Below, piece by piece: positions 1 through 7,185 of a stretch of DNA of 10,002 bases. The translations under genes and the position numbers were made by a program. How positions within the stretch are numbered: position 1 is the stretch's first letter; every line of letters starts with the position of its first letter. The notes beneath the pieces are model-generated. The model saw only the letters and a program-made list of their open reading frames with translations, was not told the origin of the DNA and made no database searches. Source of the DNA: RGIG4079 sp045576735 (GTDB lineage: Bacteria > Bacteroidota > Bacteroidia > Bacteroidales > Muribaculaceae); contig JAZNGZ010000054.1 of assembly GCA_045576735.1 (NCBI GenBank), positions 1 through 10,002 of the forward strand. The letters are read 5' to 3'.

Positions 1-8
1 CTAAAATG

Positions 9-16
9 TACCTTTG
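9..16 (+). promoter_or_regulatory. Possible Bacteroidales promoter -7 box
   Basis: The octamer TACCTTTG matches the Bacteroidales sigma-ABfr -7 consensus TAnnTTTG. Any -33 TTTG partner would lie left of the window, so only half the promoter can be seen. Transcription would start near position 20-24 and run rightwards into the terminator at 65-107. No open reading frame of note lies between them, so the box would serve a short non-coding transcript or be a chance match. Confidence 0.35.
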
Positions 17-21
17 TCATA

Positions 22-107
22 TTTATTTAGGTTTACCTAAAGATACAAAAACTTTAGGACATAGCAAAGCCCTAGCTTGAGAAAGTCAGGGCTTTGTCGT
101 TTTTTTT
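22..107 (+). ncRNA. Candidate short transcript (about 85 nt)
   Basis: This is inferred only from a promoter-like box (9-16) followed by a strong rho-independent terminator (65-107) on the same strand with no gene between them. The 5' part contains TTTAGG (26-31), CCTAAAG (36-42) and CTTTAGG (52-58). The middle segment can pair with either neighbour, giving two mutually exclusive hairpins. I recognise no known RNA family. The alternative is that the terminator simply ends a plus-strand gene left of the window and the box is coincidental. Confidence 0.25.
65..107 (+). terminator. Rho-independent terminator, plus strand
   Basis: CAAAGCCCT (65-73) pairs with AGGGCTTTG (88-96). Inside, CTT/AAG continues the stem around a GAGA tetraloop (79-82). 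The hairpin is followed by CG-rich-free sequence ending in eight T residues (100-107). On the minus strand there is no T-run after the stem, so it acts rightwards. It ends either a gene outside the window or the small transcript proposed at 22-107, and it faces the end of the minus-strand aspS operon. Confidence 0.85.
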
Positions 108-117
108 ATGAAACAAT

Positions 118-147
118 GAGGGTGTGACTGATTTTTGACACACCCTC
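118..147 (-). terminator. Hairpin after the zinc-ribbon gene, likely operon end
   Basis: GAGGGTGTG (118-126) and CACACCCTC (139-147) form a perfect 9-bp stem with a 12-nt loop, 24 nt after the stop codon of the last gene in the aspS operon. The minus-strand sequence after the stem is ATTGTTTCAT, a poor U-tract. It is therefore a weak intrinsic terminator or an mRNA 3'-end stabilising hairpin. Confidence 0.55.
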
Positions 148-171
148 CTTGGATATTATAGCGATTAGAGC

Positions 172-933
172 TTAATCTTTGATACCTGCGAGTTCTGGGT
201 CAATCATGATGCGACCGCAATACTCACATACGATAATTTTCTTGTGCAATTTAATTTCCATTTGTTTTTGAGGTGGAATGCGATTGAAGCAACCGCCACA
301 TGCGTTACGTTGGATATAAACCACACCAAGACCATTACGAGCATTTTTGCGTATACGTTTAAATGCCGCCAATGTACGAGCATCGATTTTGGGTTCGAGC
401 GATTTAGCTTTTTCTCGAATAGCTTCTTCTTCTTGACGTGTTTCCGATACGATTTCATCGAGTTCGGCACGTTTTTCTTCTAGAATATGTTGTTTATCTA
501 CCAACGCTTCTTGAGTGAATGCAATCTCGTTGTTTTTAGCATCGATAATGCGAGCAAACTCGTTCAAGTGCTTTTCGCAAAGTTGTATTTCTAGAGTTTG
601 GAACTCAATTTCCTTTGACAACAATTCAAATTCACGATTATTCACAACAATATTGAGTTGCTCTTTATATCGTTCGATTTTAGCATACGACTCGTTGATT
701 TTTTCTTTTTCAACGTTTGTTTTGTGTTGAAGCTCATTAATTTCAGCTTGATATTTGCTTATACGAGTGTTCAACCCTTCGATATCATCCTCAAGGTCTT
801 TTACTTCGAGAGGCAACTCACCGCGAATTGTTTTGATGCGGTCGATTTCTGAGAGTAATGTTTGAAGTTGGTAAAGAGATTTCAAACGTTGCTCTACTGA
901 CAATGATTCACTTTTATTCTTATCTGTAGCCAT
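172..933 (-). CDS. Coiled-coil C4-type zinc-ribbon protein
   Basis: A 253-residue cytosolic protein. Residues about 15-180 are highly charged, rich in E, K and Q, and have heptad-like spacing, which indicates a long antiparallel coiled coil. The C-terminus is a zinc ribbon with two CxxC knuckles, CGGC at about 212-215 and CEYC at about 236-239, separated by 20 residues. This architecture matches the DUF164 / C4 zinc-ribbon family, whose studied members include chlamydial CdsZ (CT398) and Helicobacter HP0958, described as coiled-coil adaptor proteins. The role in Bacteroidales is not established, and nucleic-acid or partner binding is only inferred. The ATG lies 3 nt after the nif3-like stop codon, so the two genes are almost certainly co-transcribed and possibly translationally coupled. 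All four cysteines are intact and the length is normal for the family. Confidence 0.88.
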   Translation of the reverse strand: MATDKNKSESLSVEQRLKSLYQLQTLLSEIDRIKTIRGELPLEVKDLEDDIEGLNTRISKYQAEINELQHKTNVEKEKINESYAKIERYKEQLNIVVNNREFELLSKEIEFQTLEIQLCEKHLNEFARIIDAKNNEIAFTQEALVDKQHILEEKRAELDEIVSETRQEEEAIREKAKSLEPKIDARTLAAFKRIRKNARNGLGVVYIQRNACGGCFNRIPPQKQMEIKLHKKIIVCEYCGRIMIDPELAGIKD

Positions 934-936
934 ATA

Positions 937-2034
937 TTACAAATAATTTATCGGATTTTTTTCTATATCTGAGTAATAAAGTGCAAAGTTAGGAAATTTT
1001 TCTTGAATAATACGATAAAAAATATTTTTTGTGCATTGTTCACTCTCAAAATGTCCTATATCTACGATAATTATGTCATTTTTGTAGTCTACAAAGTCAT
1101 GATAACGGGTATCGGAGGTCAAATACACTTGTGCTCCTGCTCCTATCGCATTTGGAATCAAAAAGCCTCCGGCTCCGCCACACATTGCCACTTTCGACAC
1201 CTCCACACTATCATCACATGCATTAGTTCGCACTACGGGCGAATGAAATGATTGCTTCACTTTTTCAACAAAACTACGTAGTGTCATCGGTTCTTTCAAA
1301 TCTCCTACAACCCCCGACCCTGTGAGCTTTGACTCATTCTCTATCGCCACAAACTCATAGGCAGGTTCTTCATATGGATGTGATTCAATCAATGCCTTTT
1401 CCACTTTGCCTTTCATCCATCGAGGCAACAACACATCAACACGCGTTTCGGGCTCATAATGGATCTCGCCGAGCTCGCCAACAAACGGATTTGCGCCTTC
1501 GAGCGCACGGAACGACCCTTTCCCTTCTACAGAATAACTGCAGCAATCATAATCACCTATCTTTCCGGCTCCGGCTTTAAATAATGCGGTCTTAACCTCA
1601 TCACAATGCGCAATAGGCACCATTACCGACAATTTAAGCAATTTGCCGACTTGCGGTTCGAGCACTTTCACTCCCTCTACCTCAAGTAAACTTGCCATTT
1701 CCCATGACACTCCATATGTGGCATTATCAATAGCTGTGTGGCACGAATAAATAGCCACTCCTTTCTGTAACGCCTTCATCACGGTTCGCTCCACTTGAGT
1801 CGACCCCGTGATGCGTTTTAAGCCTTTAAAAATCAATGGATGATGAGAAATTACAAGATTACATCCTCTACTTATTGCTTCTTCAACAATTGCCTCTGTG
1901 GCATCAACACACAATAATGCGCCGCTGCACTCTGTCATTCTATTGCCCACTTGTAATCCGCAATTGTCATATCCCTCTTGCAGCGCAAGTGGAGCAAACA
2001 CCTCTATCGCCGATGTAATCTCTGCTATTGTCAT
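937..2034 (-). CDS. Nif3-like dinuclear metal centre protein (YqfO type)
   Basis: A 365-residue member of the Nif3/YbgI family (called GTP cyclohydrolase I type 2 in some databases), a toroidal hexamer with two metal ions per subunit. The usual metal ligands are present: SHHP with H64 and H65, CHTAIDN with D103, and GHFESE with H328 and E332. Residues about 130-235 form the inserted PII/CutA-like domain found in the longer Bacillus YqfO-type proteins but not in the roughly 250-residue E. coli YbgI. It ends with the family signature around LTSDTRYHDF (305-314). The biochemical activity of the family remains poorly defined, so I assign no reaction. The ATG is 12 nt after the aspS stop codon and the stop is 3 nt before the zinc-ribbon gene. 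Side-by-side nif3 and DUF164 genes recur in many bacteria, suggesting a shared role. Confidence 0.93.
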   Translation of the reverse strand: MTIAEITSAIEVFAPLALQEGYDNCGLQVGNRMTECSGALLCVDATEAIVEEAISRGCNLVISHHPLIFKGLKRITGSTQVERTVMKALQKGVAIYSCHTAIDNATYGVSWEMASLLEVEGVKVLEPQVGKLLKLSVMVPIAHCDEVKTALFKAGAGKIGDYDCCSYSVEGKGSFRALEGANPFVGELGEIHYEPETRVDVLLPRWMKGKVEKALIESHPYEEPAYEFVAIENESKLTGSGVVGDLKEPMTLRSFVEKVKQSFHSPVVRTNACDDSVEVSKVAMCGGAGGFLIPNAIGAGAQVYLTSDTRYHDFVDYKNDIIIVDIGHFESEQCTKNIFYRIIQEKFPNFALYYSDIEKNPINYL

Positions 2035-2046
2035 ATATTATTCAGC

Positions 2047-3810
2047 TTATTTTTCTTCTTTAGAGAGCACTACATCAATTGCCAATTCTTGCAATTGCGA
2101 TGCATCGATAGTTGATGGTGCATCAATCATCATATCGCGACCCGAATTATTTTTAGGGAATGCGATAACGTCGCGAATAGAATCCAATCCGGCAAGGATT
2201 GAAACGAATCGGTCAAATCCAAATGCCAAACCGCCATGAGGAGGTGCTCCATATTTAAATGCATTCATCAAGAAGCCAAATTTATATTGCGCATCTTCTT
2301 CGCTAAGACCAAGCAAACTAAACATTTTATCTTGAAGTTGAGCATCGTGAATACGAATACTACCACCACCAAGTTCATTACCATTCACAACCATATCGTA
2401 GGCTGTAGCTCTCACCTCACCTGTTGCTGAATCGAGTTTGTCGATATCTTCGGCATTAGGCGCAGTGAATGGGTGGTGCATTGCGTAGTAACGTTGTGTT
2501 TCTTCGTCCCACTCAAACAATGGGAAGTCAACAACCCATAGGCATGAGAATTTTTGAGGATCGCGCAAGCCGAGTTGGCTACCCATTTCAAGACGCAATT
2601 CACAAAGTTGCTTGCGAGTTTTCATTGTTTGTCCGGCAAGAATCAAAATCAAATCACCCAGTTTAGCGTCGCAACGATCGGCCCATGTGCGCAATTCTTC
2701 TTCGGTGTAGAATTTCGATACCGAGCTCTTGATTGAGCCATCTTGCTCAACTTTTACCCACATCATGCCTTTTGCTCCGATTTGTGGACGTTTCACAAAG
2801 TCGGTCAATTGGTCGAGTTGTTTGCGAGTGTAAGAAGCGCAACCGGGAGCACAAATAGCTCCCACATATTCAGCGTCATCAAGCACAGCAAATCCTTTTC
2901 CCACTGTCAAATCTTTGATTTCGACAAACTTCATTCCGAAACGAGTGTCGGGTTTGTCGCTACCATAATATTTCATAGCATCGGCCCAAGTCATGCGTGG
3001 GAATGGGTCGGTGAAATCTATATCTTTCACATATTTGAAAATGTGTTTTACCAACCCTTCAAACATTTGAAGCACATCTTCTTGCTCTACAAACGACATT
3101 TCGCAGTCGATTTGAGTAAACTCGGGTTGACGGTCGGCACGAAGGTCTTCATCGCGGAAACATTTCACGATTTGGAAATAACGGTCAAAACCACTCACCA
3201 TCAATAATTGCTTAAATGTTTGTGGCGATTGTGGCAACGCGTAAAATTCACCGGGATTCATGCGTGAAGGCACCACAAAGTCGCGTGCACCTTCGGGGGT
3301 TGATTTAATCAACACCGGTGTTTCCACTTCGATAAATCCTTTTTCATCGAGATAGCGACGAATTTCAAATGCCATTTTGTGGCGCAATTCAAGATTGCCA
3401 CGCACCGATGGACGACGCAAGTCGAGATAGCGATATTTCATTCTCAAATCATCACCACCATCAGTATCATCTTCGATTGTAAACGGAGGCACTTCCGATT
3501 TATTAAGCACCTTCAATTCGCTTGCAATTATTTCTATATCGCCGGTAGGCAAGTTAGCATTTTTGCTTGAACGTTCAGCCACCTCACCGGTTACTTGAAT
3601 CACATATTCACGCCCTAAATGGTTGGCAGCCTCACATAGCGCAGCATCTGATTCGTTATTAAACACTACTTGTGTCACACCATAACGGTCGCGCATATCA
3701 ACAAAAGTCATACCACCCATTTTGCGTGCACGTTGCACCCATCCGGCAAGCGTCACAACCTTACCGGCATCGCTTAAGCGGAGTTCACCGCAAGTATTAC
3801 TTCTATACAT
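2047..3810 (-). CDS. aspS: Aspartyl-tRNA synthetase
   Basis: A 587-residue class IIb synthetase, the usual length for the bacterial type, that charges tRNA-Asp with aspartate in the cytosol. The N-terminal OB-fold anticodon-binding domain covers about 1-105 (GWVQRARKMGG...VDMRDRYG). Class II motif 1 lies around FIEVETPVL (159-167). Motif 2 is FRDEDLRADRQPEFTQID (218-235), which contains the ATP-binding arginine. Motif 3 is GGLAFGFDRFVSILAG (526-541). The bacterial GAD insertion domain lies between motifs 2 and 3, about 285-420. The aspartate-pocket segment QSPQ(T)FKQLLM (194-204) is intact. The ATG at 3810 gives the canonical MYRSNTCGEL start just before the OB fold. It is the first gene of an operon with the nif3-like and zinc-ribbon genes (gaps of 12 and 3 nt), with a probable promoter at 3858-3865. 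No anomaly seen. Confidence 0.97.
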   Translation of the reverse strand: MYRSNTCGELRLSDAGKVVTLAGWVQRARKMGGMTFVDMRDRYGVTQVVFNNESDAALCEAANHLGREYVIQVTGEVAERSSKNANLPTGDIEIIASELKVLNKSEVPPFTIEDDTDGGDDLRMKYRYLDLRRPSVRGNLELRHKMAFEIRRYLDEKGFIEVETPVLIKSTPEGARDFVVPSRMNPGEFYALPQSPQTFKQLLMVSGFDRYFQIVKCFRDEDLRADRQPEFTQIDCEMSFVEQEDVLQMFEGLVKHIFKYVKDIDFTDPFPRMTWADAMKYYGSDKPDTRFGMKFVEIKDLTVGKGFAVLDDAEYVGAICAPGCASYTRKQLDQLTDFVKRPQIGAKGMMWVKVEQDGSIKSSVSKFYTEEELRTWADRCDAKLGDLILILAGQTMKTRKQLCELRLEMGSQLGLRDPQKFSCLWVVDFPLFEWDEETQRYYAMHHPFTAPNAEDIDKLDSATGEVRATAYDMVVNGNELGGGSIRIHDAQLQDKMFSLLGLSEEDAQYKFGFLMNAFKYGAPPHGGLAFGFDRFVSILAGLDSIRDVIAFPKNNSGRDMMIDAPSTIDASQLQELAIDVVLSKEEK

Positions 3811-3857
3811 ATCTGAGTATTGAAATGATAAAATGTTTTACCTTACTTATTTTTGTG

Positions 3858-3887
3858 TAAAGGTACAACATTTCATCGAATAAACAC
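3858..3887 (-). promoter_or_regulatory. Probable promoter of the aspS operon
   Basis: Read on the minus strand, TACCTTTA (3865-3858) matches the Bacteroidales -7 box TAnnTTTG except at the last base. A weak TGTTTA (3886-3881) stands upstream, about 15-17 nt away, where a -33 element is expected. The start would lie near 3850, giving a leader of about 40 nt to the aspS ATG at 3810. It sits in the only intergenic gap upstream of aspS. Confidence 0.45.
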
Positions 3888-3919
3888 ATATTTATCATCA
3901 TTTTTTGATGACAAATGGT

Positions 3920-4264
3920 CTATCTACCAAACCACATTTTCACTTTTTGCATAAAAGTTTTAGGTTCGGGTTTTATATGCACATCAACTTTGGGTTCCTT
4001 TTTACTCAAAAATATTATCGACGAATGAAGCACTATACCCACTGTTTCTTCAAAGTTCACTATACCATACACCCGTGATAGTGCGATTGTGCGGAAAAGG
4101 GACTTTTCATCAACGCTCCTCAACACTATCTTTTCATCTTCGATAGTCAATCCATGCACATCGGCTAATGAATCAAACAAAATAGCCACATTTAGTTCAT
4201 CTATTCCTTTTGGTTTTTTACGATATCTTCTATAGACCTCTTCAATTGCTTTTTTTGTTATCAT
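3920..4264 (-). CDS. Conserved hypothetical protein, about 114 aa
   Basis: A small soluble protein with no signal peptide and no membrane segment. I recognise no named domain, though its style (RRYRKKPKGIDELN near the start, IVLHSSIIFL in the middle, VHIKPEPK near the end) resembles an uncharacterised Bacteroidales family. The middle reads as alternating strand-rich segments and may be a small beta fold. The C-terminal 20 residues are basic (KTFMQKVKMWFGR) and could bind a membrane surface or nucleic acid; this is speculation. The ATG at 4264 is chosen; a GTG two codons upstream (4270) would give 116 residues. It appears to be its own transcription unit, with a good promoter about 70 nt upstream and the nhaD terminator before that. 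Function unknown. Confidence 0.75.
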   Translation of the reverse strand: MITKKAIEEVYRRYRKKPKGIDELNVAILFDSLADVHGLTIEDEKIVLRSVDEKSLFRTIALSRVYGIVNFEETVGIVLHSSIIFLSKKEPKVDVHIKPEPKTFMQKVKMWFGR

Positions 4265-4333
4265 AGGCACTAAAATTTAAAATTAGACACGACTATTACC
4301 ACCGTCTTTACGGCTGTTATACTACATTAACAA

Positions 4334-4366
4334 CAAAGTTATATTTTTTGTTTAAAAATGGACAAA
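4334..4366 (-). promoter_or_regulatory. Bacteroidales-type promoter of the small hypothetical gene
   Basis: Read on the minus strand, TTTG (4366-4363) serves as the -33 element. After a 21-nt A/T-rich spacer comes TAACTTTG (4341-4334), a perfect match to the -7 consensus TAnnTTTG. Transcription would start near 4328, leaving a leader of about 60 nt. The -33 TTTG is the end of the U-tract of the nhaD terminator, so the two signals overlap. Confidence 0.6.
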
Positions 4367-4398
4367 AAAATGTGAAATCTTTTACAATTCCACATTTT
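4364..4398 (-). terminator. Rho-independent terminator of nhaD
   Basis: Read on the minus strand, AAAATGTG (4398-4391) pairs with CACATTTT (4374-4367), with further internal AAT/ATT pairing, and is followed by a run of seven T residues (4370-4364) that partly belongs to the stem. It lies 33 nt after the nhaD stop codon. It separates nhaD from the small hypothetical gene, which has its own promoter immediately downstream. Confidence 0.75.
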
Positions 4399-4431
4399 CA
4401 ATAGAGTATTTCTCCTATATGTTTAATGTTA

Positions 4432-5769
4432 TCATATGTCGAATATCAATGTTTCCAGATATATCATTGCCACACCTGCCAAATAACCGATTAACGCCAA
4501 CAATGACACATTTTTGAGATACCAACCAAAGTTGATTTTTTCCAAACCCATTGCTATCACACCGGCTGCAGAGCCTATAATCAATATACTGCCGCCCACT
4601 CCGGCACAATAGGTCAATAGCAACCAGAAAAGTCCATCTTGAGTGAAGGCTTGCATATATGCAGGGTCGGCACACGTTGCCAACACTTCGGGAGTCACTA
4701 CAGGATACATACCCATGCAACCTGCCACCAATGGAACATTATCTACTATTGACGACAACACCCCAACCGACGTTGCTATGGTAAATACTTCATGGACATT
4801 TTCATCGAGATATGTAGCTATAGAGCCTAATATTCCGGCGCTTTGCAATCCGGCTACCGACATCAATATACCTAAGAAAAATAATATTGTGGGCATATCG
4901 ATATGCTCTATCACTTTCGACACACGATTTTTTGCACTCTCCTCTACTCCGCGTTTGCGCCCATAAAGCACCTCGGTTACCACCCAAAGAATGCCTAGCA
5001 CAAACATCACACCCACATATGGAGGCAATCCTGTTGTAGCCTTAATCACTGGCACCAACAACAATCCTGACACTCCCATTATAAACACCGCACGACTAAA
5101 TGCTTCTCCCACTCCTGCCGGCAATTTTAGTTTAGGAGAGTCGGCCATCAACATGCTATCGGGTTGTTTTTGCACCCTAAATGATATTATCAAAAGCGGC
5201 ACCAATAATGACACTATACAAGGCACAATCAAATACATCACTAAAGGCACAGTAGTAACATTTCCACGCATCCACAACATTATCGTCGTCACATCGCCTA
5301 TTGGCGACCATGCACCACCACTATTTGCCGCAATAATTATAATTCCTGCAAATATCCATCGTTCCATTGGCTTGGTAATAATGCGACGTAGCATCATCAC
5401 AATAACAATGGTTGTTGTCATATTATCCAACACTGCCGACATGAAAAAAGCCACTATCGACAATAGCCATAAAAGCCCTATTTTTTTCCGTGTTGTAATA
5501 CGTCGAGTTATAATAAAGAAGCCTCCATGCCGGTCAATCAGCTCTACAATAGTCATAGCTCCTATTAAGAACACCAATGTCTCACATGTGCCTCCTAAAT
5601 GCTCCATCAACTCTCCTCCTATATTTGCATCGTTAGCGAATAGAGCATAAGCAACCCATATCAACCCAAACATCACCAAGGCCGAAGCTGCTTTATCAAC
5701 TTTTATTTTGTGTTCCATTGCTATACACGCATAGCCAAGAACAAATATTACAATTATTACCGGAATCAT
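4432..5769 (-). CDS. nhaD: NhaD-type Na+/H+ antiporter
   Basis: A 445-residue inner-membrane protein with about 11-13 hydrophobic segments, belonging to the ion-transporter (IT/arsenite) superfamily. NhaD proteins export Na+ (or Li+) in exchange for H+. Both inverted-repeat halves show the family features: SAVLDNMTTT (111-120) in the first half and SSIVDNVPLVAG (339-350) in the second, each with an Asp-Asn pair in a transport helix. Two Gly/Ser-rich hairpins are also present, NSGGAWSPIGDVTT (149-162) and GGSILIIGSAAG (392-403). The length is usual. It follows the mmd operon but is separated by a strong terminator and a 247-bp gap, so it is probably transcribed alone. Its product works on the same ion as the decarboxylase next door. 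The ATG at 5769 is preceded by ACAACA and no Shine-Dalgarno sequence. Confidence 0.92.
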   Translation of the reverse strand: MIPVIIVIFVLGYACIAMEHKIKVDKAASALVMFGLIWVAYALFANDANIGGELMEHLGGTCETLVFLIGAMTIVELIDRHGGFFIITRRITTRKKIGLLWLLSIVAFFMSAVLDNMTTTIVIVMMLRRIITKPMERWIFAGIIIIAANSGGAWSPIGDVTTIMLWMRGNVTTVPLVMYLIVPCIVSLLVPLLIISFRVQKQPDSMLMADSPKLKLPAGVGEAFSRAVFIMGVSGLLLVPVIKATTGLPPYVGVMFVLGILWVVTEVLYGRKRGVEESAKNRVSKVIEHIDMPTILFFLGILMSVAGLQSAGILGSIATYLDENVHEVFTIATSVGVLSSIVDNVPLVAGCMGMYPVVTPEVLATCADPAYMQAFTQDGLFWLLLTYCAGVGGSILIIGSAAGVIAMGLEKINFGWYLKNVSLLALIGYLAGVAMIYLETLIFDI

Positions 5770-5795
5770 TGTTGTATTAAATAAGGTATTTTATG

Positions 5796-5837
5796 TTATT
5801 CATGGAATAAAAGAGATATTAAGCAATCACGCTTAAT
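5796..5837 (-). other. Two small hairpins in the nhaD leader
   Basis: TTATTC/GAATAA (5796-5801 with 5805-5810, 3-nt loop) and ATTAAGC/GCTTAAT (5818-5824 with 5831-5837, 6-nt loop) lie 27 and 49 nt upstream of the nhaD start. They are A/T-rich and short, and match no riboswitch I recognise. They could influence translation of nhaD or be chance structure. Confidence 0.25.
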
Positions 5838-5913
5838 TTACTATTTTTCGATAATTCGACTTTGAAAATTCTACCAATTTTTCAAAAAAGCATCTCTATT
5901 GATTTTCCGACTA

Positions 5914-5921
5914 CAAAATTA
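5914..5921 (-). promoter_or_regulatory. Possible -7 box of the nhaD promoter
   Basis: Minus-strand TAATTTTG fits the TAnnTTTG consensus and lies between the mmd terminator and nhaD. No convincing TTTG is found 19-21 nt upstream, so the match may be fortuitous in this A/T-rich gap. If used, the leader would be about 140 nt and would include the two hairpins at 5796-5837. Confidence 0.35.
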
Positions 5922-5953
5922 CACTTTTTTTGCAATTTTGGAGCATTTTGTTT

Positions 5954-5998
5954 ACCAAAAAAAGAATGTGAACATAGTTATGTCCACATTCTTTTTTA
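5954..5998 (-). terminator. Strong terminator of the mmd operon
   Basis: AAAGAATGTG (5961-5970) pairs with CACATTCTTT (5985-5994). After a one-base A/C mismatch the stem continues with ACAT/ATGT around an AGTT loop (5976-5979). On the minus strand the stem is followed by a T-run (5963-5957), and the plus strand also has a T-run, so it may work in both directions. It begins about 22 nt after the mmdB stop codon and closes the decarboxylase operon. Confidence 0.88.
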
Positions 5999-6016
5999 TA
6001 GTTATTTCGTTTATAA

Positions 6017-7174
6017 TTATCCTAAGAAAGCAAGGAGAACACCGGCAGCAGTTGCCGAACCGATTACACCTGCCACGTTTGGACCCATAGCATGCATCAA
6101 CAAATAGTTAGATGGGTCATATTCCAACCCAAGGTTATTTGAGATACGTGCCGACATTGGCACTGCCGATACACCGGCATTACCGATAAGCGGATTGAGT
6201 TTTTTGTCTTTTGGCAACACGAGGTTAAACAATTTGACAAACAACACTCCCGATGAAGAGGCAATGATAAATGCCATGAAACCAAGGAAGAAGATTCCGA
6301 TTGTTTCCAATGTCAAGAATTCTGATGCTTGAGTTGAAGCTCCCACAGTCATACCAAGGAGAATTGTCACGATATCGGTCAACGCGTTGCTTGCTGTTTT
6401 TGCAAGACGAGTTGTCACACCACATTCGCGCAACAAGTTTCCGAAGAACAACATTCCGAGCAATGGAAGAGCCGTTGGCACAACGAAACAAGTCAACAAT
6501 AAACCCACGATTGGGAATATAATTTTTTCGTTTTGCGAAACGGCACGAGCTGGTTTCATCTTTATCAATCGTTCCTTCTTTGTTGTGAACAAGCGCATAA
6601 TCGGTGGCTGAATCACTGGCACAAGAGCCATATATGAATAAGCCGATACTGCGATTGCTCCCATCAAATTAGGTGCAAGTTTTGACGACACAAAGATTGC
6701 AGTTGGACCATCTGCACCACCAATGATAGCGATAGCTCCTGCTTGGTCGGGAGCAAATCCCAATGCCAACGCAACCATATATGCGCCGAAGATGCCAAAT
6801 TGAGCAGCTGCACCCACAAGCATCAACTTAGGGTTAGCTATCAATGCGGTAAAGTCGGTCATTGCACCGATACCAAGGAATACAAGTGGTGGATACCAAC
6901 CGGCACTCACACCATTATAAAGAATATTCAACACGGTTCCTTCTTCGTAAATGCCGACTTCCATACCAGCCGAGAAAGGAATGTTTCCAATAAGGATACC
7001 AAAACCGATGGGCACGAGCAACATTGGCTCAAAGTTCTTCTTAATTGCGAGATAAAGGAAGAACATACCCACAGCAAGCATCACAAAATGCTGCCATGTG
7101 GCATTGGCGAAACCCGTCATAGCCCAGAAGGTCTCAAGGTTTCCCGACATGAATTCACTTAAAGATTGTTCCAT
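6017..7174 (-). CDS. mmdB: Na+-translocating decarboxylase beta subunit (methylmalonyl-CoA decarboxylase)
   Basis: A 385-residue integral membrane protein of the OadB/MmdB/GcdB family, with about 9-11 membrane segments. It decarboxylates carboxybiotin and couples this to pumping Na+ outwards. Two family signatures are present: GGADGPTAIF (152-161), with the essential aspartate at D155, and GNAGVSAVPMSARISN (331-346), with the conserved Asn and Ser residues. The C-terminal HAMGPNVAGVIGS (361-373) is also typical. The length is normal for the short beta subunits of this kind. The ATG is 11 nt after the mmdC stop codon. An internal Met (MSGNLETF, residue 9) is a possible alternative start. It is the last gene of the operon, followed by a strong terminator. 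The beta family alone cannot tell the substrate; methylmalonyl-CoA is assigned from the neighbouring carboxyltransferase. Confidence 0.95.
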   Translation of the reverse strand: MEQSLSEFMSGNLETFWAMTGFANATWQHFVMLAVGMFFLYLAIKKNFEPMLLVPIGFGILIGNIPFSAGMEVGIYEEGTVLNILYNGVSAGWYPPLVFLGIGAMTDFTALIANPKLMLVGAAAQFGIFGAYMVALALGFAPDQAGAIAIIGGADGPTAIFVSSKLAPNLMGAIAVSAYSYMALVPVIQPPIMRLFTTKKERLIKMKPARAVSQNEKIIFPIVGLLLTCFVVPTALPLLGMLFFGNLLRECGVTTRLAKTASNALTDIVTILLGMTVGASTQASEFLTLETIGIFFLGFMAFIIASSSGVLFVKLFNLVLPKDKKLNPLIGNAGVSAVPMSARISNNLGLEYDPSNYLLMHAMGPNVAGVIGSATAAGVLLAFLG

Positions 7175-7185
7175 AACTGGTTGAT

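Noticed and set aside
2743..3207. 154-residue plus-strand open frame opposite aspS
   Set aside because: It is antisense to an intact aspS with all class II motifs, and nothing independent supports it.
3895..3911. TCATCA/TGATGA hairpin just after the small hypothetical gene as a terminator
   Set aside because: Only six A/T-rich base pairs and no T-run on the minus strand after the stem. Too weak to call.
4991..5650. 219-residue plus-strand open frame opposite nhaD
   Set aside because: It is fully antisense to a well-supported membrane transporter. It lacks recognisable domains and reflects the codon bias of the real gene.
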